A stretch of 64,000 nt of DNA, taken from NCBI RefSeq assembly GCF_024498075.1, contig NZ_JANHOF010000003.1, positions 1 through 64,000 of the forward strand, written 5' to 3'. The notes under the pieces were generated by a model. That model had not been told where the DNA came from. It did not search any database and saw only the letters and a program-made list of their open reading frames with translations. The translations under genes were made by a program, and so were the position numbers. The DNA comes from Paenibacillus mendelii. Its GTDB lineage: Bacteria > Bacillota > Bacilli > Paenibacillales > Paenibacillaceae. The first letter of the stretch is position 1. Each line of letters opens with the position of its first letter. Positions 37,553 to 45,521 of the stretch are shown piece by piece.

Positions 37553-37764
37553 ATTCCATCACCTCCCATAACGTTTTTATTTGACGGCTATTCAAATAGT
37601 GTGGCGCTTCGGCCAAGAAAGTTTCGTGAATGGTCCTCCAGCATACATAAATCGCCATAAGCCCTTTACATATGTATTTAATGTTCCTACAACCAATTCC
37701 CGCGGCAGCCTAAGTATGATAATAACACCAAGACATCAGTACATAAGATCAAATTTTGAGCAAG

Positions 37765-37789
37765 TAAAAAGGACCCGCCGCGGCGGATC
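37765..37789 (-). terminator. GC-rich hairpin with T tract on the reverse strand
   Basis: Arms GATCCGCC / GGCGGGTC on the - strand (one G.T pair) are followed by CTTTTT. The remaining sequence between 37500 and 38095 shows no supported protein-coding gene. Confidence 0.45.
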
Positions 37790-38099
37790 TTTCTGCTGTT
37801 TAATTGAGCTATCGTTTCTTGTGAAATTAAAGGGTCTTAATGGAGACCACAAGTACATATAGCGTTATAGATTCTCCTAATCGATCAGGGCTGTGATTCC
37901 CATCTTGATCTTCATTAACCTCCCTGCTCACCTTCTTTCAAAAGCGGATGGAAGTGAGTGGTTAAGTTTATTCAGTATGATCACTATCATAAGGTATACG
38001 TTGAACAAAGCATTGAAGAATTACTATGGAGCCAGCAGCTAGACACGCTAGATCATTGAAAGCTATATCAGCAGGCTGCCGTACGGCTGGTTGGGTAGT

Positions 38100-38120
38100 T
38101 GTTGACATATTACTCAACAT
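38100..38120. promoter_or_regulatory. operator overlapping the XRE gene promoter
   Basis: On the - strand this reads ATGTTGAGT-N6-TCAACA, with arms TGTTGA/TCAACA. The same 21-bp pattern occurs at 38822-38842 before the PolC-like gene. Here it covers the -35 hexamer TTGACA, which fits autorepression by the XRE protein. Confidence 0.6.
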
Positions 38121-38129
38121 GTGTAAAAT
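38102..38129 (+). promoter_or_regulatory. sigmaA promoter of the XRE gene
   Basis: TTGACA (38102-38107), a 16-bp spacer and TAAAAT (38124-38129), about 28 bp before the start codon. Confidence 0.6.
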
Positions 38130-38156
38130 GAGAATTACTGGAAGGTGGTGGCATCC

Positions 38157-38495
38157 TTGAGCGAATTTGGTGAACTTCTCCGCAATCTGCGAAAGCAGCG
38201 CAAGGTAACACAGCGGCAGCTTGCTGAACGCGTAGGCATTGATTTTACCTATATCAGCAAGATTGAGAGCAGCACGATGGATCCACCGGCAGAAGATAAG
38301 ATCATCCGTATTTCGGAAGTGCTTCAAGTAGAGCCGGAGGAGCTTATTCTAGCTGCAAAGAAGGTTCCGAAGAGCTTTCAGAGGCTCATTACGGAGAATA
38401 AAGAGATCCCGGTCTTTCTGAGGAAAGCCTCCGACCTGTCTTCCGCGCAATGGAGGAAGATTAAGGAGATTATCGACGAGGAAGGCGAGGGGTAA
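38157..38495 (+). CDS. XRE-family repressor (ImmR-like)
   Basis: I start it at TTG 38157, 8 bases after GGAAGGTGG; GTG 38145 overlaps that site. 112 residues: helix-turn-helix at 4-60 (FGELLRNLRKQRKVTQRQLAERVGIDFTYISKIES) and a helical tail (PVFLRKASDLSSAQWRKIKEII). It is followed 6 bp later by an ImmA/IrrE-type gene, the classical repressor plus antirepressor-protease arrangement. It probably binds the paired operators at 38100 and 38822. Confidence 0.88.
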   Translation: MSEFGELLRNLRKQRKVTQRQLAERVGIDFTYISKIESSTMDPPAEDKIIRISEVLQVEPEELILAAKKVPKSFQRLITENKEIPVFLRKASDLSSAQWRKIKEIIDEEGEG

Positions 38496-38501
38496 TCTGC
38501 T

Positions 38502-38806
38502 ATGAAATCCTCCAGATTCATTACGCGTGAACAGATGGAAGCGCTAACGGAACAGATCCTGGAAGATTACGGCTACGACCCGCGCGGCAAATTCATTCAA
38601 CCGGTGTTGGTCAGCTGAAGCGATTAGGCCGTATCCATCTCTCGAATCTATATGGATTGGCTGATTGTTTTCGGGTCTCGATCTCTGCGTTATCGGTGCG
38701 ATTAACCCAACTTCAACTGCTGCGCATCGATTCCAACGGTAATGTCAGTCAGCCAGATCCGGCAGTTGGCAAGGGGGAATATGAGCAGCTGAAGTTGGAT
38801 TTTTAA
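38502..38806 (+). pseudogene. ImmA/IrrE-family metallopeptidase, internally deleted
   Basis: ATG 38502 opens MKSSRFITREQMEALTEQILEDYGYDPRGKFIQPV, a typical ImmA/IrrE N-terminus, which stops at a TGA near 38618. In another frame the typical C-terminus follows (RIHLSNLYGLADCFRVSISALSVRLTQLQLLRID...QLKLDF, stop at 38806). The central part with the HExxH zinc site is absent, so a deletion of roughly 100 or more codons is inferred. The protease that would normally cleave the XRE repressor is therefore lost. Confidence 0.7.
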
Positions 38807-38821
38807 TTTTTTTTACCGTGA

Positions 38822-38842
38822 ATGTTGAGTTGAATATCAACA
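38822..38842. promoter_or_regulatory. operator before the PolC-like gene (second copy)
   Basis: ATGTTGAGT-N6-TCAACA, identical at all 15 fixed positions to the site at 38100-38120. It overlaps a candidate promoter (TTGAGT 38825-38830, 18 bp, TATAGA 38849-38854). This puts the PolC-like gene under the same repressor as the XRE gene. Confidence 0.6.
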
Positions 38843-38880
38843 CAACTTTATAGAATAAATGATATCGGAGGTCGATGATG

Positions 38881-40314
38881 ATGCCTTACCCAAGCAATCA
38901 AGACCATGCTCCTATCCGGGAATGTTGTTACAACGCCGCTCGCAAACGTTATGGAGATGAAGTTCCCGAGGCTGTCGCTTCTCGTTTGGAGGAGGAGCTC
39001 CAGCATATCCTCAGGAACGGGTTCACCGAGCCTTATATGATTGCCGCCCGTATCGTGGACAAAGCGGCTGCCGATGGATATATGATGGCGATGCGGGGCT
39101 CTGTCGGATCCAGCTTCGTGGCTTATCTGCTTGGCATAACGGAGATCAATCCGCTGCCACCCCATTATCGATGTCAGGAATGTAGTCGTATTGAATGGGC
39201 AGGAGACGACGTAGCCAGCGGTTTTGATTTGCCGAACTTGCTGTGCTCTGCGTGCGGAGGGGAGTTCGTGGGAGACGGGCATCGCATTCCATATCAGATG
39301 TTTCTGGGGGTGGATGGTAATACCCCTCCGAATATCGATTTATATGCGGCCTGGGAATATGAAGAGCATGCGAAGAATGAGCTGGAATTTCATATGAGTA
39401 ATCGCGTATGGAAACGTACGATCCCTGTACCGGATATCATCCCGCACAACGATGAGTCTATCATGAAACGGTTGCACGCACTCACGGGTGTTAACCCCCG
39501 AAGCATTCCGATGAACGATCGTGCTGTGTTGAGCTTATTTCGGTCCACTGACGCGCTTAATGTGACACCGGAACAAATCATGAGCGAGACGGGAACTTAC
39601 GGTATTCCGGAAATGGGTATCGGCTGTGTGCGGGACATGCTAAGGCTGACGCAGCCGGCATCGTTTAGCGATTTGGTTCAGATCAGCGGACTTTCACATG
39701 GCAGCGGAACCTGGGAAGGGAATGCGAGGGAACGGATCCAAGCAGGGACTGGCACACTCCGGACATCTTTAGCTTGCCGGGACCAGCTGATGATGGAACT
39801 CATTCAATATGGCATGGATAGCGAGTCAGCCTACGCCGTCACAGCAAGCAAGAGGAAGGACCTCCCGGTTTCCGAGTCGATTGAAGCGATGCTGCAGAGC
39901 AAAGTACCGGCGTGGTACCTGGAATCGTATCGGAAGATTGAATACTTGTTTCCCAAGTGGTTTGCGGTCTCCTATGTGATCTCGGCCGTGCGGAATGCGT
40001 TCTATAAGCTGCATTATCCGCTAGAGTTCTATGCGGCCTATTTCTCCGTGTACTCCGTTCATAATGATGATGCAGATATGGAATTATGTACCCAGGAAGG
40101 CGATGCCATTAGGAAAAGTCTGGAGGAGATTCAGCATGAAGGTTATCATCCTCTGCTCGAGCTGGCACTGGAGATGAATTCAAGAGGGCTGCGAGTCAAG
40201 AAGGCACCGTCGAGCACAGGCGATAGGTATAGGATCGAGAGTGACGCCTACGGCTCGCTTGAAATCCCGTTCATGCCCAATCAACAAGGTAGTCGATTAA
40301 TTAGTAGGGAATGA
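38881..40314 (+). CDS. truncated PolC-derived DNA polymerase III alpha-like protein, probably inactive as a polymerase
   Basis: Three ATG codons stand in a row (38875, 38878, 38881); 38881 has the best spacing to GGAGGT. The 477-residue protein matches the PolC C-terminal region in order: GFTEPYMIAARIVDKAAADGYMMAMRGSVGSSFVAYL, a four-Cys zinc knuckle (CQEC...CSAC), HRIPYQMFLG, then after a short divergent stretch the fingers region (SEDTGTYGIPE-like block, VQISGLSHGSGTW, FPKWFAVSYVISAVRNAFYKLHYPLEFYAAYFS). The catalytic P-D-I-D-L motif reads PNIDL (N151 for the first Asp), and about 100 residues of palm present in PolC are missing after it. Exonuclease and PHP domains are absent. Polymerase activity is unlikely; a clamp-, DNA- or replisome-binding role is inferred. 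Confidence 0.8.
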   Translation: MPYPSNQDHAPIRECCYNAARKRYGDEVPEAVASRLEEELQHILRNGFTEPYMIAARIVDKAAADGYMMAMRGSVGSSFVAYLLGITEINPLPPHYRCQECSRIEWAGDDVASGFDLPNLLCSACGGEFVGDGHRIPYQMFLGVDGNTPPNIDLYAAWEYEEHAKNELEFHMSNRVWKRTIPVPDIIPHNDESIMKRLHALTGVNPRSIPMNDRAVLSLFRSTDALNVTPEQIMSETGTYGIPEMGIGCVRDMLRLTQPASFSDLVQISGLSHGSGTWEGNARERIQAGTGTLRTSLACRDQLMMELIQYGMDSESAYAVTASKRKDLPVSESIEAMLQSKVPAWYLESYRKIEYLFPKWFAVSYVISAVRNAFYKLHYPLEFYAAYFSVYSVHNDDADMELCTQEGDAIRKSLEEIQHEGYHPLLELALEMNSRGLRVKKAPSSTGDRYRIESDAYGSLEIPFMPNQQGSRLISRE

Positions 40315-40503
40315 AGCATGGGTTTCGATAGGAGTACAGGTAATGTTTCGGAATTATTCGCGATTTCAGTCGATGTGGAGATGCTATACCCCGATTAGAC
40401 CATGTCGAAACAATTATTTGACTATTGTTTGCATAATAATGCAACCTTCGCCATTTTTCTGCGTCTATCATTTGGTAACACTATCACTTGATCGAGGTGG
40501 ATA

Positions 40504-42021
40504 ATGAAAAGCAAGGTTGCACTACTATTAACGCTATTCTTTGTTCTATTCGTCGCTATTCCCAATGCCCAAGCTGCAACAGCCGCACCGGCTGCTGCAA
40601 TAAAGCTCTACCTCAATGGTCAAGAACTCACATCAACCATTCCGCCGCGTGTTATCAAGCAGACGACGATGGTCCCGATCCGGATTATTTCGGAAGGATT
40701 AGGTGCGCCTGTTTCATGGGACAAGGCCGAACAGACCGTTAACATAACTCAACAACAAACCGTTCTTGTGCTGGACATTTCTAATTCTCAAGCCTATGTT
40801 AACGGACAAGCCGAGAAATTGGACCAACCTCCGACTGTGGAGAAGGGGACCACACTGCTGCCCATCCGTTTTGTGTCCGAGCGTCTGGGTGTAACCGTAA
40901 TATGGGATGCGCCTACGAATTCGGTACATTTATGGAAGGATGATTTGAATGTCCCCGGCAGTGATCCAGCAGTCAACCCGGACGGCGAAGTTACTCCCGA
41001 GATTCCATCTACATATCCGGCTTTACAATCGATTAAGCTGGTCAATAATCAACTGCTGATTCAAGCGAATGGCAGCCTTACGCCCAACGTATTTACCTTA
41101 GCGAACCCGGATCGTCTCGTGATTGACCTTCCAGGCCTACAATTTGGCGATCTAATCAGCAATCCGCTTCCGGGTACGACGGGGGTACTCGTGGATCTTC
41201 CGGCGGACAACCCTTCGGTTGCCAACATTCGCTACGCGATGAGTATTCCTGAAACCTCCACGATCCGTATTGTGGCGGACCTCAAACAACCGATCAACCA
41301 TCAACTGGTCCCTACAGGAGATACAAGCAATCTGACGATTAACCTAGAGCCTTATACCACTGTAACGCCAGGGAATGCAGCTGTTCTTATCTACCATTCG
41401 CATAATCAGGAATCGTGGTTGCCGGAATTGCCGGGCGTAACCAATCCGAATTTAGCTTACAGCCCTACCAAGAATATCACTACCGTGGGTGAACGGCTGG
41501 CCATGAACCTGCAAGGCATGGGAATGGAAGCTTTTCATTCTGCAGAAGACTATCAGAAGAGTTACGGGAAAAACTATAAGAGCTCGCAATCCTATATCTA
41601 TTCCGAGAAAACCGTCAGAGACCATATGACTTCACATCCGCAAATCAAATATTTAATTGATATCCATCGTGATTCCAGCTCTCGCGGATCAACTACACTC
41701 AATATCAACGGCGTGAGTTATGCCAAACTCTATTTCGTCATCGGTTTGGAAAATCCGAACTGGAAGCAGAACGATGCGTTCGCGAAGCAGATTCAAAGTA
41801 TGATGAACGAAAGATATCCCGGCATCTCCCGAGGGATTTATTACAAGGACCGAAAATCGGGGAACGGCTGGTACAACCAACAGCTTTCACCTACTAGCGC
41901 TTTAATTGAAGTTGGCGGCGTTGAGAATACAATCACCGAGTCGAATCGCACGATCGATATTCTTGCCGATGTCATCAACCAAATACGCATTGGCAACCAA
42001 CTGAGTTCTGAAATTAAATAA
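40504..42021 (+). CDS. secreted SpoIIP-family cell-wall hydrolase with CuAO_N1-like and AMIN domains
   Basis: 505 residues, GAGGTGG before ATG 40504. Order: signal peptide (1-24, ending AQA), two copper amine oxidase N1-like stretches (YLNGQELTSTIPPRVIKQTTMVPIRIISEGLG; TLLPIRFVSERLGV, residues 33-145), an AMIN domain (165-285) that targets the envelope, and a SpoIIP domain (290-500; LIYHSHNQESW, IKYLIDIHRDSS, ALIEVGG). SpoIIP enzymes are amidase/endopeptidases of the engulfment septum. Canonical SpoIIP lacks these N-terminal modules, so this is probably a vegetative or auxiliary paralogue. Confidence 0.85.
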   Translation: MKSKVALLLTLFFVLFVAIPNAQAATAAPAAAIKLYLNGQELTSTIPPRVIKQTTMVPIRIISEGLGAPVSWDKAEQTVNITQQQTVLVLDISNSQAYVNGQAEKLDQPPTVEKGTTLLPIRFVSERLGVTVIWDAPTNSVHLWKDDLNVPGSDPAVNPDGEVTPEIPSTYPALQSIKLVNNQLLIQANGSLTPNVFTLANPDRLVIDLPGLQFGDLISNPLPGTTGVLVDLPADNPSVANIRYAMSIPETSTIRIVADLKQPINHQLVPTGDTSNLTINLEPYTTVTPGNAAVLIYHSHNQESWLPELPGVTNPNLAYSPTKNITTVGERLAMNLQGMGMEAFHSAEDYQKSYGKNYKSSQSYIYSEKTVRDHMTSHPQIKYLIDIHRDSSSRGSTTLNINGVSYAKLYFVIGLENPNWKQNDAFAKQIQSMMNERYPGISRGIYYKDRKSGNGWYNQQLSPTSALIEVGGVENTITESNRTIDILADVINQIRIGNQLSSEIK

Positions 42022-42035
42022 GCATTAATCATAGA

Positions 42036-42073
42036 GGAAGCCGTGGATGAACGTTGTTCATTCCACGGCTTCC
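42036..42073 (+). terminator. intrinsic terminator
   Basis: A 16-bp stem (GGAAGCCGTGGATGAA with a bulged complement), a short loop, then TATTTTATT, right after the SpoIIP-like gene. Confidence 0.88.
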
Positions 42074-42268
42074 TATTTTATTAAAGGTAAGACTTGTGAT
42101 GGCTGCGGCCTCATATAGTTCGACGTAATTATGTGATAATAATCTTTTTTTCTAAGAGAAGAGATGATGTAGTATAGATAAAATGAATGGTGTCCGCATC
42201 CGCCTGCGGACGGAGTCTAAGGAGAAACTGTTATTGAGATTCCGATCCTAGTAAGAGGAGCTGATAGC

Positions 42269-42601
42269 TTGACTTTATCTGGTCTTATAAACATTGTACT
42301 CAATGTTTTGTTGATGGCTTTGCTTGTATTCGGACTTGTACAGTGTAAAAAGCATTCCTTTATGGCTGGCTTCTATTTCTTTCTCATCCTCATTGTTAAT
42401 CAGATTGCACCTTATCTTTACAGAAATTACATGTATACATTGATAGAAAGAGACACATCTCCGCCTATGGGACTGAGTATTGGCGAACTGGTCATGTGGC
42501 TTTCTCTAATTTCTAGATTTATTGAAGTGGTCGCTTTCAGCTTCATCGTGATTGGGCTGTTCCGGTTGTGGAAATCGAAGAAGACCGTTGAGGATCGCTA
42601 G
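42269..42601 (+). CDS. small membrane protein, three helices
   Basis: 110 residues from TTG 42269 with AAGAGGAG upstream. Three hydrophobic segments (residues 5-25, 31-50, 70-98) and a basic tail (LWKSKKTVEDR). No family is recognised. It is monocistronic, between the SpoIIP-like gene and the iron operon. Confidence 0.55.
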   Translation: MTLSGLINIVLNVLLMALLVFGLVQCKKHSFMAGFYFFLILIVNQIAPYLYRNYMYTLIERDTSPPMGLSIGELVMWLSLISRFIEVVAFSFIVIGLFRLWKSKKTVEDR

Positions 42602-42683
42602 AAGGCTGCATGAAGAGAATAAAGTTTAATTGAATAACAGGCAGATGACCGACCTCGCACCCAGGATTGTCACTAAATATATA

Positions 42684-42712
42684 TTGACTTGAAGAGAGGC
42701 TAGGTTTATTAT
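42684..42712 (+). promoter_or_regulatory. sigmaA promoter of efeUOB
   Basis: TTGACT (42684-42689), a 17-bp spacer and TATTAT (42707-42712). Confidence 0.7.
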
Positions 42713-42724
42713 TTTCACATTAAT

Positions 42725-42739
42725 TGATAATAATTATCA
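42725..42739. promoter_or_regulatory. Fur box
   Basis: TGATAATAATTATCA is an exact 7-1-7 match to the Bacillus Fur consensus. It lies about 13 bases downstream of the -10 element, so iron-loaded Fur should block transcription of the efe operon. Confidence 0.9.
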
Positions 42740-42763
42740 GTTCTGAACGGATGTCGGAGGAAG

Positions 42764-44257
42764 ATGAATGTGAACATAAGGGTTGCAAGGTTAGTCCGCT
42801 TGCCCATGTTGATTCTTCTAATGGTCCTGTACCTCTTTGGCCAGTCGGACGTCGCCTCCAAAGCTTATGCCAATGGCAACATTGGGAACGAGTCGGAGAT
42901 ATCCGCGCAAGTCGACCAAATGTATGCTGACCTGGAGAAGAAAGACAACAAGAAAGCCGAAGAAGCGTTTAAGGCAATCAAGAAGTGGTGGACGCTGAAC
43001 AAGGCGGTGGTCAAGTCCAAATCCTTTGATCTGGCACTAGAGATCGACAAGCAGATCGCTGCGCTATCCTTAGCCATGCTGACAGAGGATAATTCCAAGT
43101 CGTTGGACAGTGCGGCTTCCTTAAGATTCTCGCTCCACAATTATGAAGACGGAGCTTATGTTGGCGACGATGGGAAGTCGAACATGACGCTATCTGCCTT
43201 TATAAGCAAGCTGTTGCAGGCCAAGCAGTTGGCCGACGACAGGAAGTGGGATGAAGCTGAAGAGCTCATCAAGCGGCTTCAGAGCCAATGGCTCTCTGTT
43301 GAGGGCGACGTAGTTAGCCGTTCCCAGAAAGTCTATAACAATACGGAACGGGATCTCGTCATGGTAGATGCCTATCTCACTAATGAAGGCCAGCGTTCGC
43401 AGGCGTCAGCGGTTCTCGCCAGAATGGCAGACAGCCTGACTCCCCTCGTAGATGCGGGCTACTCCTGGTGGGATGCTGCGCTGATTCCGCTTCGTGAAGG
43501 GCTGGAGGCCGTACTGGTTGTCGGTGCTCTGCTTGTAGCAGCGGGACGTTCCGGCTCCAAGAAAGCGAAGCGCTGGGTCGTGGGAGGTGCAAGTGCCGGT
43601 GTAATTATCTGCCTTGCTGCCGGGTTTGCTGTGTCCATTCTTCTCTCATCGGCTGCGTTCGGAGGCAGCAACTCGCAGATCAACGGATGGACTGGCGTCA
43701 TCTCCAGTATCATTCTCTTGTATGTTAGTTACTGGCTTCATCGTAATGCGGATATTAAGAAATGGAATTCCTTCCTGGGGCAGCAGAGCCATAAAGCATC
43801 TTCAACGGGGAGAATGATCAGCTTTGGTTTCCTCGCTTTCTTCGCCATCCTGCGCGAAGGGCTGGAGACGGTGCTCTTCCTGATTGGAATGGCAGGCAAA
43901 ATGCCGGTTGGAACTTTGGCTGCGGGCATGGCGGCAGGGTTCGGTCTGCTCGTTGTTCTGGCCTGGCTGATGCTGAGAGCGGGTTCGAGGCTGCCTGTGC
44001 GTCCTCTCTTCCTCGTATCGAGCCTGGTCGTGTTTTACTTGTGCTTCAAATTCCTCGGCTCCGGTATTCATAGCCTGCAGATGGCTGGCGTGATTCCACC
44101 CACAGTGGAGGATTACCTGCCGGAGATGGCAGCGATCAGCCTGTATCCGTCCTGGTACAGTACGCTGCCGCAGCTGGTGTTTGTCCTCATAGGTCTTGCA
44201 GTCGTGCTGCCGCAATTTGCAAAGCGAATCTTTAGCCCAACAAGAACGGTTTCATAG
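42764..44257 (+). CDS. efeU: iron permease, FTR1/EfeU family
   Basis: 497 residues; ATG 42764 follows GGAGG closely, with GTG 42770 as alternative. A signal-like N-terminus and a ~200-residue extracytoplasmic helical domain precede about seven helices. The two iron-transport REGLE motifs are at residues 244-248 and 364-368. It imports iron across the membrane together with EfeO and EfeB. It is first in a three-gene operon controlled by the Fur box upstream. Confidence 0.93.
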   Translation: MNVNIRVARLVRLPMLILLMVLYLFGQSDVASKAYANGNIGNESEISAQVDQMYADLEKKDNKKAEEAFKAIKKWWTLNKAVVKSKSFDLALEIDKQIAALSLAMLTEDNSKSLDSAASLRFSLHNYEDGAYVGDDGKSNMTLSAFISKLLQAKQLADDRKWDEAEELIKRLQSQWLSVEGDVVSRSQKVYNNTERDLVMVDAYLTNEGQRSQASAVLARMADSLTPLVDAGYSWWDAALIPLREGLEAVLVVGALLVAAGRSGSKKAKRWVVGGASAGVIICLAAGFAVSILLSSAAFGGSNSQINGWTGVISSIILLYVSYWLHRNADIKKWNSFLGQQSHKASSTGRMISFGFLAFFAILREGLETVLFLIGMAGKMPVGTLAAGMAAGFGLLVVLAWLMLRAGSRLPVRPLFLVSSLVVFYLCFKFLGSGIHSLQMAGVIPPTVEDYLPEMAAISLYPSWYSTLPQLVFVLIGLAVVLPQFAKRIFSPTRTVS

Positions 44258-44290
44258 GTATGATCAGATATTAGGGGGTTCTTATTCGAC

Positions 44291-45487
44291 ATGTTTAAAC
44301 GTACTCAAGTCTTGACAGCTTTATCTCTTGGCGGCGTTCTGCTGCTCTCCGCTTGTTCTGGCAATAACAACGATCCGGGCCAAGCAGCCCAAAATACTCC
44401 GGGAGTCCAACAGCCGGCGACAGACCAGAATGACAGCGGACAAGGTGGAGATCAGGCCATCTTGGACGGCACAGCCAAGATGAAAGAAGAAACGGTGAAG
44501 CTGCAAGCAGCCTTGACCAAGCAGGATACGGACGAAGTGAAGAAGCAGAGCAAATCGATCAACGATGTCTGGCTTTCATTTGAAAATACTGTGCGCAAAA
44601 TTTTTCCCCTCGAGTATACAGAGGTAGAAAAGTACGAAATGCCGATTTACTCTGCATCTGCTTATGACAAGGTGGATTTTGCTTCACTCACAACCACAGC
44701 GCAGAATCTGATGGCAGCGCTGGAGGCATTAGAGCAGGCTAAGCCTTCGAGCGGCAGTTCATCGGAACTGCTGAACAAGGCTGTTGCGAATTATGAAGCG
44801 TTCGTGAAGGAGCAGGCCTCCAAGTTTGCGGAAGAGACCAAGTTGTTCACAGCTGCGGTTAATGCCGGCAACGTTGAGGAAGCGAAGAAGGAATACACGA
44901 AAGCCCGTGTCTACTTCGAAACGATCGAGCCGGTGGCGGAGAGCTTCGGTGATCTCGATCCACGCATTGATGCGCGTTTGGCCGATGTGGAGGACGAGAC
45001 CACATGGACGGGGTACCACCGCATCGAAAAAGCTCTGTGGTTGGATAAGTCGCTTGAGGGAATGAATGTATATTCCGACCAGCTGGTGAAGGATACCGAG
45101 GAGTTAGCAAGCAAGGTCCAATCCATCAAGCTCGATGCCAAAACGATGGTAGCCGGTGCGATTGAGCTCATCAATGAAGCCGCTACATCCAAAATCACTG
45201 GTGAAGAAGAAGTGTTCTCCAGAACGGACTTGGTTGACTTGGCAGCAAACATCAATGGCTCCAAAACGGTGTACTTGGCCATCATCCCGGCGCTTAACGA
45301 GCATAACCCGGATCTGGCTACCAAGCTGGATAAACAGTTCCAAGACATGGAGTCCATGCTGCTGACGTACCAGAAAAGTGGTGAATTCATCACATACGAT
45401 CAGCTCACTACGGAACAGATTCGTGAGATCAGCGACAAGCTGAGCCAGCTTTCCGAACTGATGACCCAAACAGCAGCGATTTTGTAA
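44291..45487 (+). CDS. efeO: iron-uptake lipoprotein EfeO (M75 peptidase-like)
   Basis: 398 residues. A lipoprotein signal (lipobox LLSAC, C22) is followed by an acidic linker and a helical imelysin/M75 domain with the diagnostic metal motif GYHRIEKALW (residues ~240-249). The cupredoxin domain of Escherichia coli EfeO is absent, as in Firmicute forms. It delivers iron to EfeU. The operon runs efeU-efeO-efeB with 33-34 bp gaps. Confidence 0.93.
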   Translation: MFKRTQVLTALSLGGVLLLSACSGNNNDPGQAAQNTPGVQQPATDQNDSGQGGDQAILDGTAKMKEETVKLQAALTKQDTDEVKKQSKSINDVWLSFENTVRKIFPLEYTEVEKYEMPIYSASAYDKVDFASLTTTAQNLMAALEALEQAKPSSGSSSELLNKAVANYEAFVKEQASKFAEETKLFTAAVNAGNVEEAKKEYTKARVYFETIEPVAESFGDLDPRIDARLADVEDETTWTGYHRIEKALWLDKSLEGMNVYSDQLVKDTEELASKVQSIKLDAKTMVAGAIELINEAATSKITGEEEVFSRTDLVDLAANINGSKTVYLAIIPALNEHNPDLATKLDKQFQDMESMLLTYQKSGEFITYDQLTTEQIREISDKLSQLSELMTQTAAIL

Positions 45488-45521
45488 GTCCACAAGGTAC
45501 AGAGAGGAACGGGGTACGACC

